Positions 1 through 5,837 of a DNA stretch of 5,837 nt are shown piece after piece (positions within the stretch are counted from its first letter, which is position 1; every line of letters starts with the position of its first letter). Origin of the DNA: an uncultured Phycisphaerales bacterium (GTDB lineage: Bacteria; Planctomycetota; Phycisphaerae; WQYP01); contig CALCHA010000417.1 of NCBI GenBank assembly GCA_937901265.1, forward strand, positions 1 through 5,837, written 5' to 3'. The position numbers were made by a program, and so were the translations under genes. The notes beneath the pieces were generated by a model that worked only from the letters and a program-made list of their open reading frames with translations, was not told the origin of the DNA and did no database searches.

Positions 1-1
1 C

Positions 2-913
2 ACGCTGGGCAACACGGTGGGCACCAACTTCGGCGTCGCCCCGGCGACCGGCGGGCTGGTCGTCAACGTGGTCGAGAACAACCTCAACGCCACCCTCCGC
101 GCCCTGGCCACCGCCGGCAAGCTCGATGTGCTCTCGCGGCCCTACATCCTGGCGTCGGACAACCAGCCTGCCTCGATGATCGTCGGCCAGGAAGTGCCGA
201 TCATCACCGACTCGCGCCTCGACCAGAACAACAACGCGATCAACACCATCAGCTATCGCGACCTGGGCATCATTCTGAACGTGACCCCGCACATCAACCC
301 GCAGGGGCTGGTGACGCTGGACGTGGCCCCGGAAATCTCGCAGATTTCCGACCAGTCGGTCCCGATCTCCAGCACGGTCAACGCGCCGGTCTTTAACATC
401 CGCGCTGCCCAGACACACGTCGCCATCCCCAATGGCAAGACGATCGTCATCGGCGGTTTGATGCAGGACCAGCGGACGCAGACGGTCAACAAGATTCCGA
501 TCCTCGGCGACATCCCCTGGATCGGCATGGCCTTCAAGCGGACGCAGAACACCAAGCAAAAGACCGAGTTGCTGATTTTCCTGACGCCCCATGTGGCGCT
601 CTCGCCGGATTACCTGCCGGAGATGTCGGACGACGAACGCCGCGGCATGCAGATCGTGCCCAATGCGGTCTCGCCGGGCTCGTGGGACGAGCAGCTCCAG
701 GGCATGAGCCGCGGGGCAACGCCCCCCTCGGCGACCACCATGCCGGAGCGCTCCTACACGATTCCCACCCGCGCCGAGCAGCTTCGGCGGCAGCGCGAGC
801 TGAACGAAGGCTCGCTCCGCGGTCCCGATGGCGCCCCGATGACGCAGCCGGACACGGACGGCATTCACTCTCTTGGAACCCCCGGAGGTGGTGCGAATGG
901 CGCCTCGCAGTAA
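2..913 (+). CDS. gspD: Type II secretion system secretin GspD, C-terminal part (5' end outside window)
   Basis: Secretins form the multimeric outer-membrane channel through which the type II secretion system releases folded proteins. The frame is open to the left edge, so only the last 303 residues are present; the N-terminal signal peptide and N domains lie outside. The visible part is the secretin core: the KLDVLSRPYIL and DNQPASMIVGQEVPI segments (about residues 40-67), a beta stretch RDLGIILNVTPHIN (86-99), and the hallmark C-terminal block from NGKTIVIGGLM through IPILGDIPWIGMAFKRT to ELLIFLTPHV (144-198). These fit GspD better than PilQ, although another secretin class cannot be excluded from a fragment. 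After the core, about 100 residues form a Pro/Gly-rich, charged tail (199-303), in the place where some GspD proteins carry a pilotin-binding S domain. The internal GTG at position 17 is not a real start, since homology continues upstream. The stop TAA overlaps the next gene by 17 nt, suggesting one operon. Confidence 0.93.
   Translation, partial: TLGNTVGTNFGVAPATGGLVVNVVENNLNATLRALATAGKLDVLSRPYILASDNQPASMIVGQEVPIITDSRLDQNNNAINTISYRDLGIILNVTPHINPQGLVTLDVAPEISQISDQSVPISSTVNAPVFNIRAAQTHVAIPNGKTIVIGGLMQDQRTQTVNKIPILGDIPWIGMAFKRTQNTKQKTELLIFLTPHVALSPDYLPEMSDDERRGMQIVPNAVSPGSWDEQLQGMSRGATPPSATTMPERSYTIPTRAEQLRRQRELNEGSLRGPDGAPMTQPDTDGIHSLGTPGGGANGASQ
884..890 (+). promoter_or_regulatory. Ribosome binding site of the lipoprotein gene
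   Basis: GGAGGTG lies 6 nt before the ATG at 897, inside the 3' end of the secretin gene. It is a near-ideal Shine-Dalgarno sequence. It decides the start: an upstream in-frame TTG at 873 would add eight residues in front of a complete lipoprotein signal peptide and would place this site inside the coding region. Confidence 0.85.
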
Positions 914-1514
914 TGTGTGGATCGTCGCGGCCGCCAGCCTTGTGCTGGCGGCCTGCGGCGGACCGCAGAAACCCAGAGCGGCGGTGGACCCGATCACACC
1001 GGCCAAAGCCGCTTATTCCAACGTGGTGGTGGATCCGGCGATGCTGCAGGTGGCGACGGACGCTTGCGCCACGCAGCTCCATGACATCTGCGGGCCGCTG
1101 CTGGAGTATTATGCCGTCACCCATCACCTGCCGCCGACGCTCCGCGCGCTGGCTGCGTTTTCGACGGACCCGCTCAACTTCACCTGTCCGGTCTCGGGCG
1201 AACTCTATGTGTATCGCCCCGTCACCCTGCGCCCCGACGAGCGCGTCCTGATCATGTGGGACCGCACGCCGGTGCATTCCAATATGCGCTGGGGCATCCT
1301 CGCCGGCCCCGTCAAGGGCGTTCAGCACAACCAGTTGGACATGGAAACGATCCCCGTGACCGACGAGATCTTCAAGCGCTACCTGCCGGCGGAACCCACC
1401 GGCGAGGGCACCGGCGCAGCAACACCGCCGGGAGCGGCCTTGCCGACCGCGACGCCGGTCACGCCTCCCGCGGAAACGCAACCGGGAGCCATGGCTCCGA
1501 CGCCCGGGCAGTAG
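897..1514 (+). CDS. Uncharacterised lipoprotein next to the secretin; possible T2SS accessory protein
   Basis: The product has 205 residues. Residues 1-20 are a type II signal peptide: Arg4, a hydrophobic run from Val7 to Ala19, and the lipobox LAAC with Cys20 as the predicted lipidation site. Gly-Gly after the cysteine carries no inner-membrane retention Asp at +2, which would by Escherichia coli rules favour outer-membrane sorting. The mature domain (about 45-165) has a helix-like stretch LHDICGPLLEYYAVTHHLPP (61-80), then TCPVSGELYVYRP (96-108), RVLIMWDRTP (116-125) and RWGILAGPV (131-139). Cysteines 57, 65 and 97 could form a disulfide. The tail (166-205) is low-complexity Pro/Ala/Thr/Gly. 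I do not recognise a named family. The helix followed by a CPxSGxxYxY strand resembles the C-terminal half of pseudopilins (helix, then DPWGxPYxY) with a lipid anchor replacing the pilin helix; this is inference. The 17-nt overlap with the secretin gene suggests co-translation and a shared role in secretion. The gene is certain, the function is not. Confidence 0.85.
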   Translation: MAPRSNVWIVAAASLVLAACGGPQKPRAAVDPITPAKAAYSNVVVDPAMLQVATDACATQLHDICGPLLEYYAVTHHLPPTLRALAAFSTDPLNFTCPVSGELYVYRPVTLRPDERVLIMWDRTPVHSNMRWGILAGPVKGVQHNQLDMETIPVTDEIFKRYLPAEPTGEGTGAATPPGAALPTATPVTPPAETQPGAMAPTPGQ

Positions 1515-1533
1515 TCTTCGCTGTGTTTCCCTG
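1515..1533. other. 19-nt convergent intergenic gap
   Basis: This is the only non-coding DNA in the window. It separates the TAG stop of the + strand lipoprotein gene from the TGA stop of selB on the - strand. It is too short for a stem plus T-tract, and no intrinsic terminator is evident, so transcripts from the two sides probably end within or beyond each other's 3' regions. Confidence 0.8.
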
Positions 1534-3414
1534 TCATCGATCGCCAGGCACGCGGTAATCACCGACGCGCCGCGTCACGCCGCGCTGGTCGAGGTATTCC
1601 ACCAGCGGCACCATCACGCGCCGATTGGAACCCAGGGCCTGCTTGAGTTCGCTCACCGTCGCCCGCCCGTGGGTTCGCAGGTGCGCCCGGACCAGCTCGG
1701 CCGCACGGTCGGCGGTCTCGGCCAGGAGCACCAGCTCGGGGGAAACTTCGACCGCTTCCCCCGTATCCAGCAGGAACGCGAGCGCGGCGCGGGCGGCGGC
1801 ATCGGGGGCGAGCTGCTTTCGGGTGGGGGGGTCGAGTGGCTGCCGCGCGAGCTGCTCCCGCAGGCTCGTGCCGGCGCGCTGCAGGGGAGCGGGAAGCGCC
1901 GGGCGATGGGCAACGCGGGCGGCAACATCCCCCGCGCGGCGGATGCCGACAGCATGCAGGTCGAAGAGCAACGTGTCGAAGGCGGTGGCCGGCAAGTCTC
2001 GTCCAAGGGCCGCGCGCAGCACCGTCAGTGGCAGTCCGCGCTGCTCGGGATGGCGCAGGTGGTGGGCGTCGATGCAGGCAATCGCCTGCGTGCGCAGGGC
2101 ATCCCACCAGACGGCGTCGACGAGCAGTGGCGGATCGCCGACGCGCCGCAGCGCCTGCGCGGCGAGCAGCGATTCCACAGCCGCCTCGATCTCTGCGCGC
2201 GAGAATCGCGAGGCGTTGAGCAGCTCCCGAGGCGCGACCGCGTGGTTCCAAGAGAGTTCGCTTCGTCCCCATGCGACGGGGTCGTCAGGCGATTCCATGC
2301 GCTCGCGCCAACTCGCCGCGCGCTTCCGCCAGCCGCTGCGCGGCAGTCGCGTATCAAGCAGGATGCCGCCGGCGAGCGTGCGGGTCGCGGACCAGTCGCG
2401 CAGGAGGAAGCGGTCGCCGGGAAGGGCGAAGGCCGGGGCGTCGAGGCGCAGGCGCGCGAGGCCGCCGTCGAGGAGATCGAGCATGCCGGCGAGGTCGGCG
2501 CTGCCGTGATGAACATGCACGCGGACGGCGTTGCGCAGGGGGCGGTCGCCGGTGAGGCCGAGGCGCCAGAGGCCTACGCCCCACGCGGCGGAAGGTTCGC
2601 CGAGGCCCTCGATGGTGAGGGTGTCGCCGCGGCGGACAATTCCCGCGAGTTCAGGCAGATTGAGCGCGGTGCGCATGCCGGGCAGGGCGTGGTCCAGATC
2701 GCGGCCGTGGGTTTGTGCAGCACGGACATGCGCCCGCACGCCGGCGGGCTGGAGGAGGAGGGTCTGTCCGCGGGTGATGTGCCCGCCGGAGAGCGTGCCG
2801 GTGACGACGGTACCGACGCCGCGCTGGGCGAAGACGCGGTCCACCCAGAGCCGCGGCTTGCCCATGTCGGGCGGCGCGGGGGCAGCGGCGAGAAGGTGTG
2901 CGAGGGCGGCGCGCAGGGCATCGATGCCGGTGCTGGTTTTGACGGAAACCGGCAGGAGGGGGGCGTTGGCGAAAGGCGTGCGCGCGAGCAGGGCGCGGGT
3001 CGCGTCGGCCGCGGGCAGCGGATCCGTCAGGTCGCTCTTGCTGATCGCCACCAGCAGCCGCCGCACGCCGCGATAAGCGAGGATTTCCAGGTGCTCGCGC
3101 GTCTGCGGCATGGGGCCATCGTCAGCGGCGACGACGAGCAGCGCGGCGTCCACGGCAGCGAGGCCGGCGGCCATGTTGCGGATGAAGTCCTCGTGGCCCG
3201 GCACGTCGATGATGCCGATGCTGGTTGAGTTCTCCGCACCCCCGCCGGCGGCGTCCTTCAGCTGCAGGAAGGCGAAGCCCAGATCGATGGTGATGCCGCG
3301 GGTTTTTTCCTCGGGCAGCCGATCGGGATCGGTGCCGGTGAGCGCGTGGACGAGGGCGGATTTGCCATGATCGACGTGGCCGGCGGTCGCCAGGATGAAG
3401 TGCCGCGGCGTCAC
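1534..3414 (-). CDS. selB: Selenocysteine-specific translation elongation factor SelB
   Basis: SelB is a GTPase that binds selenocysteinyl-tRNA(Sec) and the SECIS hairpin of selenoprotein mRNAs and delivers the tRNA to in-frame UGA at the ribosome. The product has 626 residues, close to the 614 of E. coli. The G domain shows G1 GHVDHGKS (12-19), RLPEEKTRGITIDLG (32-46, containing G2), G3 DVPGH (70-74), G4 SKSD (125-128) and a G5-like SVKTSTG (157-163). EF-Tu-like domains II and III follow, from about 186 (WVDRVFAQRGVGTVVTGT) to about 354 (FLLRDWSATRTLAGG). The rest is the winged-helix region; the last unit, SNRRVMVPLVEYLDQRG (596-612) then VTRRVGDYR, is the typical SECIS-binding end. The GTG start at 3414-3412 overlaps the selA stop as GTGA, with no clear Shine-Dalgarno, so reinitiation after selA is likely. 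The frame is open for 92 codons further upstream, but those overlap selA and lie before the family's N-terminus. A loop about eight residues longer than in E. coli separates G2 from G3. Confidence 0.96.
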   Translation of the reverse strand: MTPRHFILATAGHVDHGKSALVHALTGTDPDRLPEEKTRGITIDLGFAFLQLKDAAGGGAENSTSIGIIDVPGHEDFIRNMAAGLAAVDAALLVVAADDGPMPQTREHLEILAYRGVRRLLVAISKSDLTDPLPAADATRALLARTPFANAPLLPVSVKTSTGIDALRAALAHLLAAAPAPPDMGKPRLWVDRVFAQRGVGTVVTGTLSGGHITRGQTLLLQPAGVRAHVRAAQTHGRDLDHALPGMRTALNLPELAGIVRRGDTLTIEGLGEPSAAWGVGLWRLGLTGDRPLRNAVRVHVHHGSADLAGMLDLLDGGLARLRLDAPAFALPGDRFLLRDWSATRTLAGGILLDTRLPRSGWRKRAASWRERMESPDDPVAWGRSELSWNHAVAPRELLNASRFSRAEIEAAVESLLAAQALRRVGDPPLLVDAVWWDALRTQAIACIDAHHLRHPEQRGLPLTVLRAALGRDLPATAFDTLLFDLHAVGIRRAGDVAARVAHRPALPAPLQRAGTSLREQLARQPLDPPTRKQLAPDAAARAALAFLLDTGEAVEVSPELVLLAETADRAAELVRAHLRTHGRATVSELKQALGSNRRVMVPLVEYLDQRGVTRRVGDYRVPGDR

Positions 3415-4799
3415 GGTGCCAGCGCTTTTCGGAGCGCCGCCATGAGCGGGGCATCCTGTTCGGGAAAGACAGTGCGGAGATCGAGTCGCAGAGTGTCGGC
3501 GACGCGGTAGGCGACGACGCGCGGCGTGCCGTTGCGCAGGCGGCGGGCGAGTTCGTCGACGGAGCATTGCCGGGGGGCGACCTGCAGGGCGACCGAGGGG
3601 ATGCGGGCCTGCGGCAAAGCACCGCCGCCGACCTGCGCCGCTGTCTCGACGATGCGCACCGCACCGGCGATCTCCCCCAGCTGCTCGCACATCGCCGAGG
3701 CCCGGGCATGCAGGTCATGCACGGCAATCCCCATCATGCGGACGACCGGAATCTCCCCGGCGGCCCTGCGCAGGTGCGCCGCGGCCGTCGCTTCCAGGCC
3801 GGCCATGACGAGCTTGTCGCAGCGGAACGCGCGGAACAGCGGCTCTTTGCGGATGGCCGCCACATGCGCGGCGCTGCCGGCGATGACGCCCGCCTGCGGC
3901 CCACCGAAGAGCTTGTCGCCGCTGAAGCACACGAGGTCGGCCCCGCAGGCGAGCACCTCCGCGGGCGTGGGCTCCGGCGTGGCCCCGGCAGCCGCGGCGC
4001 TGAGGAGGGTGGCCCCACTGCCGAGGTCTTCGATGAAGGGAATGCCGGCATCGAGGGCGAGCGCGGCGAGCGCTTCGCGCGGCGGCGATTCGACAAAGCC
4101 CTCCATCCAGAAGTTGCTGCGATGCACCTTGAGCAGCAGCGCCGTGTTGCCGTCGATGGCGCGGGCATAATCCTCTGCGGCGGTGCGGTTGGTGGTGCCG
4201 ACCTCGCAGAGCTGCGCGCCGCTGGCCGCGAGGATTTCCGGCACGCGGAACCCGCCGCCGATCTGCACCAGCTCGCCACGCGAAATCAGCACCCCCTTGC
4301 GCGGGCCGGCGGTGAAATGCTTGAGCATCAGCACCAGCGCGGCGGCGCAGTTGTTGACCACTGTCGCCGCCTCGGCCTCACAGAGCGTCGCCAGCAGCTC
4401 CTCGAGATAGGCCCCGCGGCGGCCGCGCTCGCCGGTCTCGGGGTCATACTCCAGGGTCGTGTAATTTCCCGCAGCCGCGCGAACGGCGTCCACGGCCTCG
4501 CGCCCCAGCGGGGCCCGCCCGAGGTTCGTGTGGAGGATCACGCCAGTCGCATTGATGACCCTCTCCAGTCGCGTTCCTGCCTGACGCTGCACGGCTGCGG
4601 CGAGGCGCTCCAGCGCCTGCTCCTGTGTCCCGGAATCCCCCGCCGCGCGCAGCTGCGCCAGCTCCCGCCGCACCCAGCGCACCAGCAACGGCCGCGGCAC
4701 AGCGGGCAGGCGTTCCTCGATCGTCCGCACCGCCCGATCGACGCTGGGCAGATGCCGGCTCGACACGTCGCTGCCGGAGGATGGAAGGGTCTCGCTCAT
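3411..4799 (-). CDS. selA: L-seryl-tRNA(Sec) selenium transferase (selenocysteine synthase) SelA
   Basis: SelA is a cytoplasmic PLP enzyme that converts seryl-tRNA(Sec) to selenocysteinyl-tRNA(Sec) using selenophosphate from SelD. The product has 462 residues, against 463 in E. coli. Visible features in order: the N-terminal tRNA-binding domain beginning LPSVDRAVRTIEERLP (17-32); INATGVILHTNLGRAPL (82-98); the cofactor-domain segments VVNNCAAALVLML (147-159) and SRGELVQIGGGFRVPEI (173-189); EVGTTNRT (199-206); EDLGSGATL (257-265); the PLP-lysine motif SGDKLFGGPQAG with Lys296 as the Schiff-base residue, matching Lys295 of E. coli; RAFRCDKL (323-330); and a C-terminal domain ending RLDLRTVFPEQD (438-449). 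The ATG at 4799-4797 overlaps the selD TGA as ATGA and has GGAG 4 nt upstream. An in-frame extension of 80 codons upstream overlaps selD and is rejected. The archaeal/eukaryotic-type SepSecS route is not needed here. Confidence 0.97.
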   Translation of the reverse strand: MSETLPSSGSDVSSRHLPSVDRAVRTIEERLPAVPRPLLVRWVRRELAQLRAAGDSGTQEQALERLAAAVQRQAGTRLERVINATGVILHTNLGRAPLGREAVDAVRAAAGNYTTLEYDPETGERGRRGAYLEELLATLCEAEAATVVNNCAAALVLMLKHFTAGPRKGVLISRGELVQIGGGFRVPEILAASGAQLCEVGTTNRTAAEDYARAIDGNTALLLKVHRSNFWMEGFVESPPREALAALALDAGIPFIEDLGSGATLLSAAAAGATPEPTPAEVLACGADLVCFSGDKLFGGPQAGVIAGSAAHVAAIRKEPLFRAFRCDKLVMAGLEATAAAHLRRAAGEIPVVRMMGIAVHDLHARASAMCEQLGEIAGAVRIVETAAQVGGGALPQARIPSVALQVAPRQCSVDELARRLRNGTPRVVAYRVADTLRLDLRTVFPEQDAPLMAALRKALAP

Positions 4800-5833
4800 C
4801 GCACTCCAATCCGTGGTCGGCGGGCGCGGGTGATGCGCCCGATGACCGCCGCCGCCAGCGTTTTGCCTTGTTGCAGCAGCGTCAGCACCCCCGCGAGCTT
4901 CCGCGGATGCACGCACAGGAGCAGCCCCCCGCTGGTCTGGGCGTCGGTCAGCAGCACCCGTCGCACGTCGTCGGTCGCCCCCCAGTCCACCACTTCCGCG
5001 GCCGTCTCCAGATTTGTTTTCGTCCCACCGGGCACGCATCCGGCAGCGATCAGCGCGAGCACCCGGCGATCAAGCACCGGCACCGCCGCCGCGTCAATCT
5101 CCGCCCCCACCTCGCTGGCCCGGCAGAGCGATGCCAGATGCCCCATCAGTCCGAAGCCCGTCACATCCGTCCCCGCCTTCACCAACCGCGCCTCGGCGAC
5201 CGCCGCCCCCACCTGGTTCAACGCCGTCATGCTGCGCACCGCTTTGCGCAGCAGCGCATCGCCCGCCGCGGCCAGCCCGCGCTTCAGCGCCGTGGTGGCG
5301 ATCCCCACGCCCAGCGGCTTGGTCAGCAGCAGCAGATCGCCCGGCTCGGCGCTCGCGTTGCTCACCACCCGCTTTGGGTGAACGATGCCCGTCACCGCCA
5401 TGCCGTAGATCGGCTCAACGCTTTTGATCGTGTGCCCGCCCACCACCGCACAGCCCGCCGCCTGTGCCGCCGCCGCACCGCCCTTGAGAATCCGCCCGAT
5501 GACCGTCGCCGAGAGCTTGTCCACCGGCATGGCCACGAGGTTCATCGCCGTGAGCGGTCGGCCGCCCATCGCATAGACGTCGCTCAGCGCGTTGGTCGCC
5601 GCGATGCGTCCAAAGTCGTAGGGGTCATCCACGATGGGCGTGAAAAAATCGACGGTCTGCACCAGCGCCCGCTTCGCGTCGATGCGAAAGACGCCGGCGT
5701 CGTCCGCGGTGTCGCTGCCCACCAGCAGGCGCTCGTCCTGACATACCGGCAGCCCGCGCACCACTTCCCGCAGCGCCGCCTGCCCCACCTTCGCGGCGCA
5801 GCCGGCGCAGCTCGAAAGGCTCGTGAGCTTCAC
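4796..5833 (-). CDS. selD: Selenide, water dikinase (selenophosphate synthetase) SelD
   Basis: SelD makes selenophosphate from selenide and ATP, releasing AMP and phosphate; it supplies SelA and, where present, tRNA 2-selenouridine synthesis. From the GTG at 5833 the product has 345 residues (E. coli 347). Near the N-terminus is CAGCAAK (9-15), where Cys12 and Lys15 align with catalytic Cys17 and Lys20 of E. coli. Cys12 is TGC, so this is the cysteine form, not a selenocysteine one. The AIRS/PurM-like fold is shown by TADDAGVF (42-49), TVDFFTPIVDDPYDFGRIAATNALSD in two adjoining parts (60-73 and 74-85), AVVGGHTI (129-136), LTKPLGVGI (170-178), TDVTGFGLMGHL (222-233) and DAQTSGGLLL (297-306). 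Metal/nucleotide aspartates correspond to Asp45, Asp85 and Asp223. The frame is still open at the right edge and GGGA abuts the GTG too closely for a ribosome site, so the true start may lie a few codons outside the window. It is the first gene of the selD-selA-selB set visible here. Confidence 0.96.
   Translation of the reverse strand: MKLTSLSSCAGCAAKVGQAALREVVRGLPVCQDERLLVGSDTADDAGVFRIDAKRALVQTVDFFTPIVDDPYDFGRIAATNALSDVYAMGGRPLTAMNLVAMPVDKLSATVIGRILKGGAAAAQAAGCAVVGGHTIKSVEPIYGMAVTGIVHPKRVVSNASAEPGDLLLLTKPLGVGIATTALKRGLAAAGDALLRKAVRSMTALNQVGAAVAEARLVKAGTDVTGFGLMGHLASLCRASEVGAEIDAAAVPVLDRRVLALIAAGCVPGGTKTNLETAAEVVDWGATDDVRRVLLTDAQTSGGLLLCVHPRKLAGVLTLLQQGKTLAAAVIGRITRARRPRIGVR
4804..4807 (-). 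promoter_or_regulatory. Ribosome binding site of selA
   Basis: On the - strand, GGAG lies 4 nt before the selA ATG (4799-4797), within the last codons of selD. The spacing is a little short, but together with the ATGA overlap it supports this start over the longer open frame and points to translation coupled to selD. Confidence 0.6.
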
Positions 5834-5837
5834 TCCC

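Larger units (their letters stand above)
1534..5833 (-). other. selD-selA-selB selenocysteine biosynthesis and decoding operon
   Basis: The three genes run in one direction with 4-nt overlaps at both junctions: ATGA at 4796-4799 and GTGA at 3411-3414. The order follows the pathway: selenophosphate synthesis, tRNA-bound selenocysteine synthesis, then delivery to the ribosome. A promoter must lie to the right of the window, since there is no non-coding space inside. The tRNA(Sec) gene selC was looked for and not seen here. That the three are co-transcribed is inferred from spacing; their identities are secure. Confidence 0.9.

Noticed and set aside
1482..1509. Palindromes near the lipoprotein stop (GGAGCCATGGCTCC and GCCCGGGC) as an intrinsic terminator.
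   Set aside because: The stems are short, sit inside the coding region and are not followed by a T-run in either direction.
534..1562. A 342-codon open frame on the - strand, opposite the secretin end and the lipoprotein gene.
   Set aside because: Its translation is Arg-rich with no domain, and the + strand genes there have clear family motifs, a lipobox and a strong ribosome site.
1669..3228. A 519-codon open frame on the + strand, antisense to selB.
   Set aside because: It is low-complexity Gly/Ala/Arg/Glu text opposite a fully conserved selB, so it is explained by GC-driven absence of stops.
3415..3690. A 92-codon upstream extension of the selB frame.
   Set aside because: It overlaps the end of selA in another frame, is Arg/Pro-rich, and precedes the family's normal N-terminus (ILATAGHVDHGK), while the GTG at 3414 gives a proper stop/start overlap.
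4800..5039. An 80-codon upstream extension of the selA frame.
   Set aside because: It lies within selD, has no SelA similarity, and the ATG at 4799 has a ribosome site and gives a length of 462, typical for the family.
3567..5381. A 604-codon open frame on the + strand, antisense to selA and selD.
   Set aside because: It lies opposite two conserved genes; such long mirror frames are common in GC-rich DNA. Its translation is rich in Arg/Ala/Gly/His and shows no recognisable domain.
5794..5802. Possibility that SelD is itself a selenoprotein.
   Set aside because: The catalytic position is encoded by TGC (Cys12), and no in-frame TGA occurs before the gene's end.

Overview
The window is a compact, visibly GC-rich bacterial segment carrying two convergent gene groups and almost no non-coding DNA. 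No tRNA, rRNA, CRISPR array, insertion sequence or phage-like gene was seen.

Left part (2-1514, + strand): the 3' portion of a type II secretion outer-membrane secretin (GspD family) entering from the left edge, then a small gene for a lipoprotein that overlaps the secretin's end by 17 nt. The lipoprotein has a clear lipobox and a compact domain with a CPxSGxxYxY segment. I do not recognise it as a named family. Its position and layout suggest a partner of the secretion system, perhaps a pilotin-like or pseudopilin-like accessory protein; this is inference.

Right part (5833-1534, - strand): a tightly packed selenocysteine operon in the order selD-selA-selB. SelD makes selenophosphate, SelA uses it to convert seryl-tRNA(Sec) to selenocysteinyl-tRNA(Sec), and SelB is the GTPase elongation factor that delivers this tRNA to UGA codons marked by a SECIS hairpin. 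Each junction is a 4-nt stop/start overlap (ATGA between selD and selA, GTGA between selA and selB), so translational coupling is likely. All three proteins are of normal length and keep their key residues. The tRNA(Sec) gene (selC) and the selenoproteins served by this machinery are not in the window.

The two groups converge with a 19-nt gap and no convincing terminator. The organism is a diderm (it has a secretin and a lipoprotein) with high GC and selenocysteine decoding. The lipoprotein's style resembles Planctomycetota proteins as I remember them, but that placement is tentative. The genes are well-established families except for the lipoprotein, which is the most interesting item here; I see no clear evidence of an undescribed multi-gene system.
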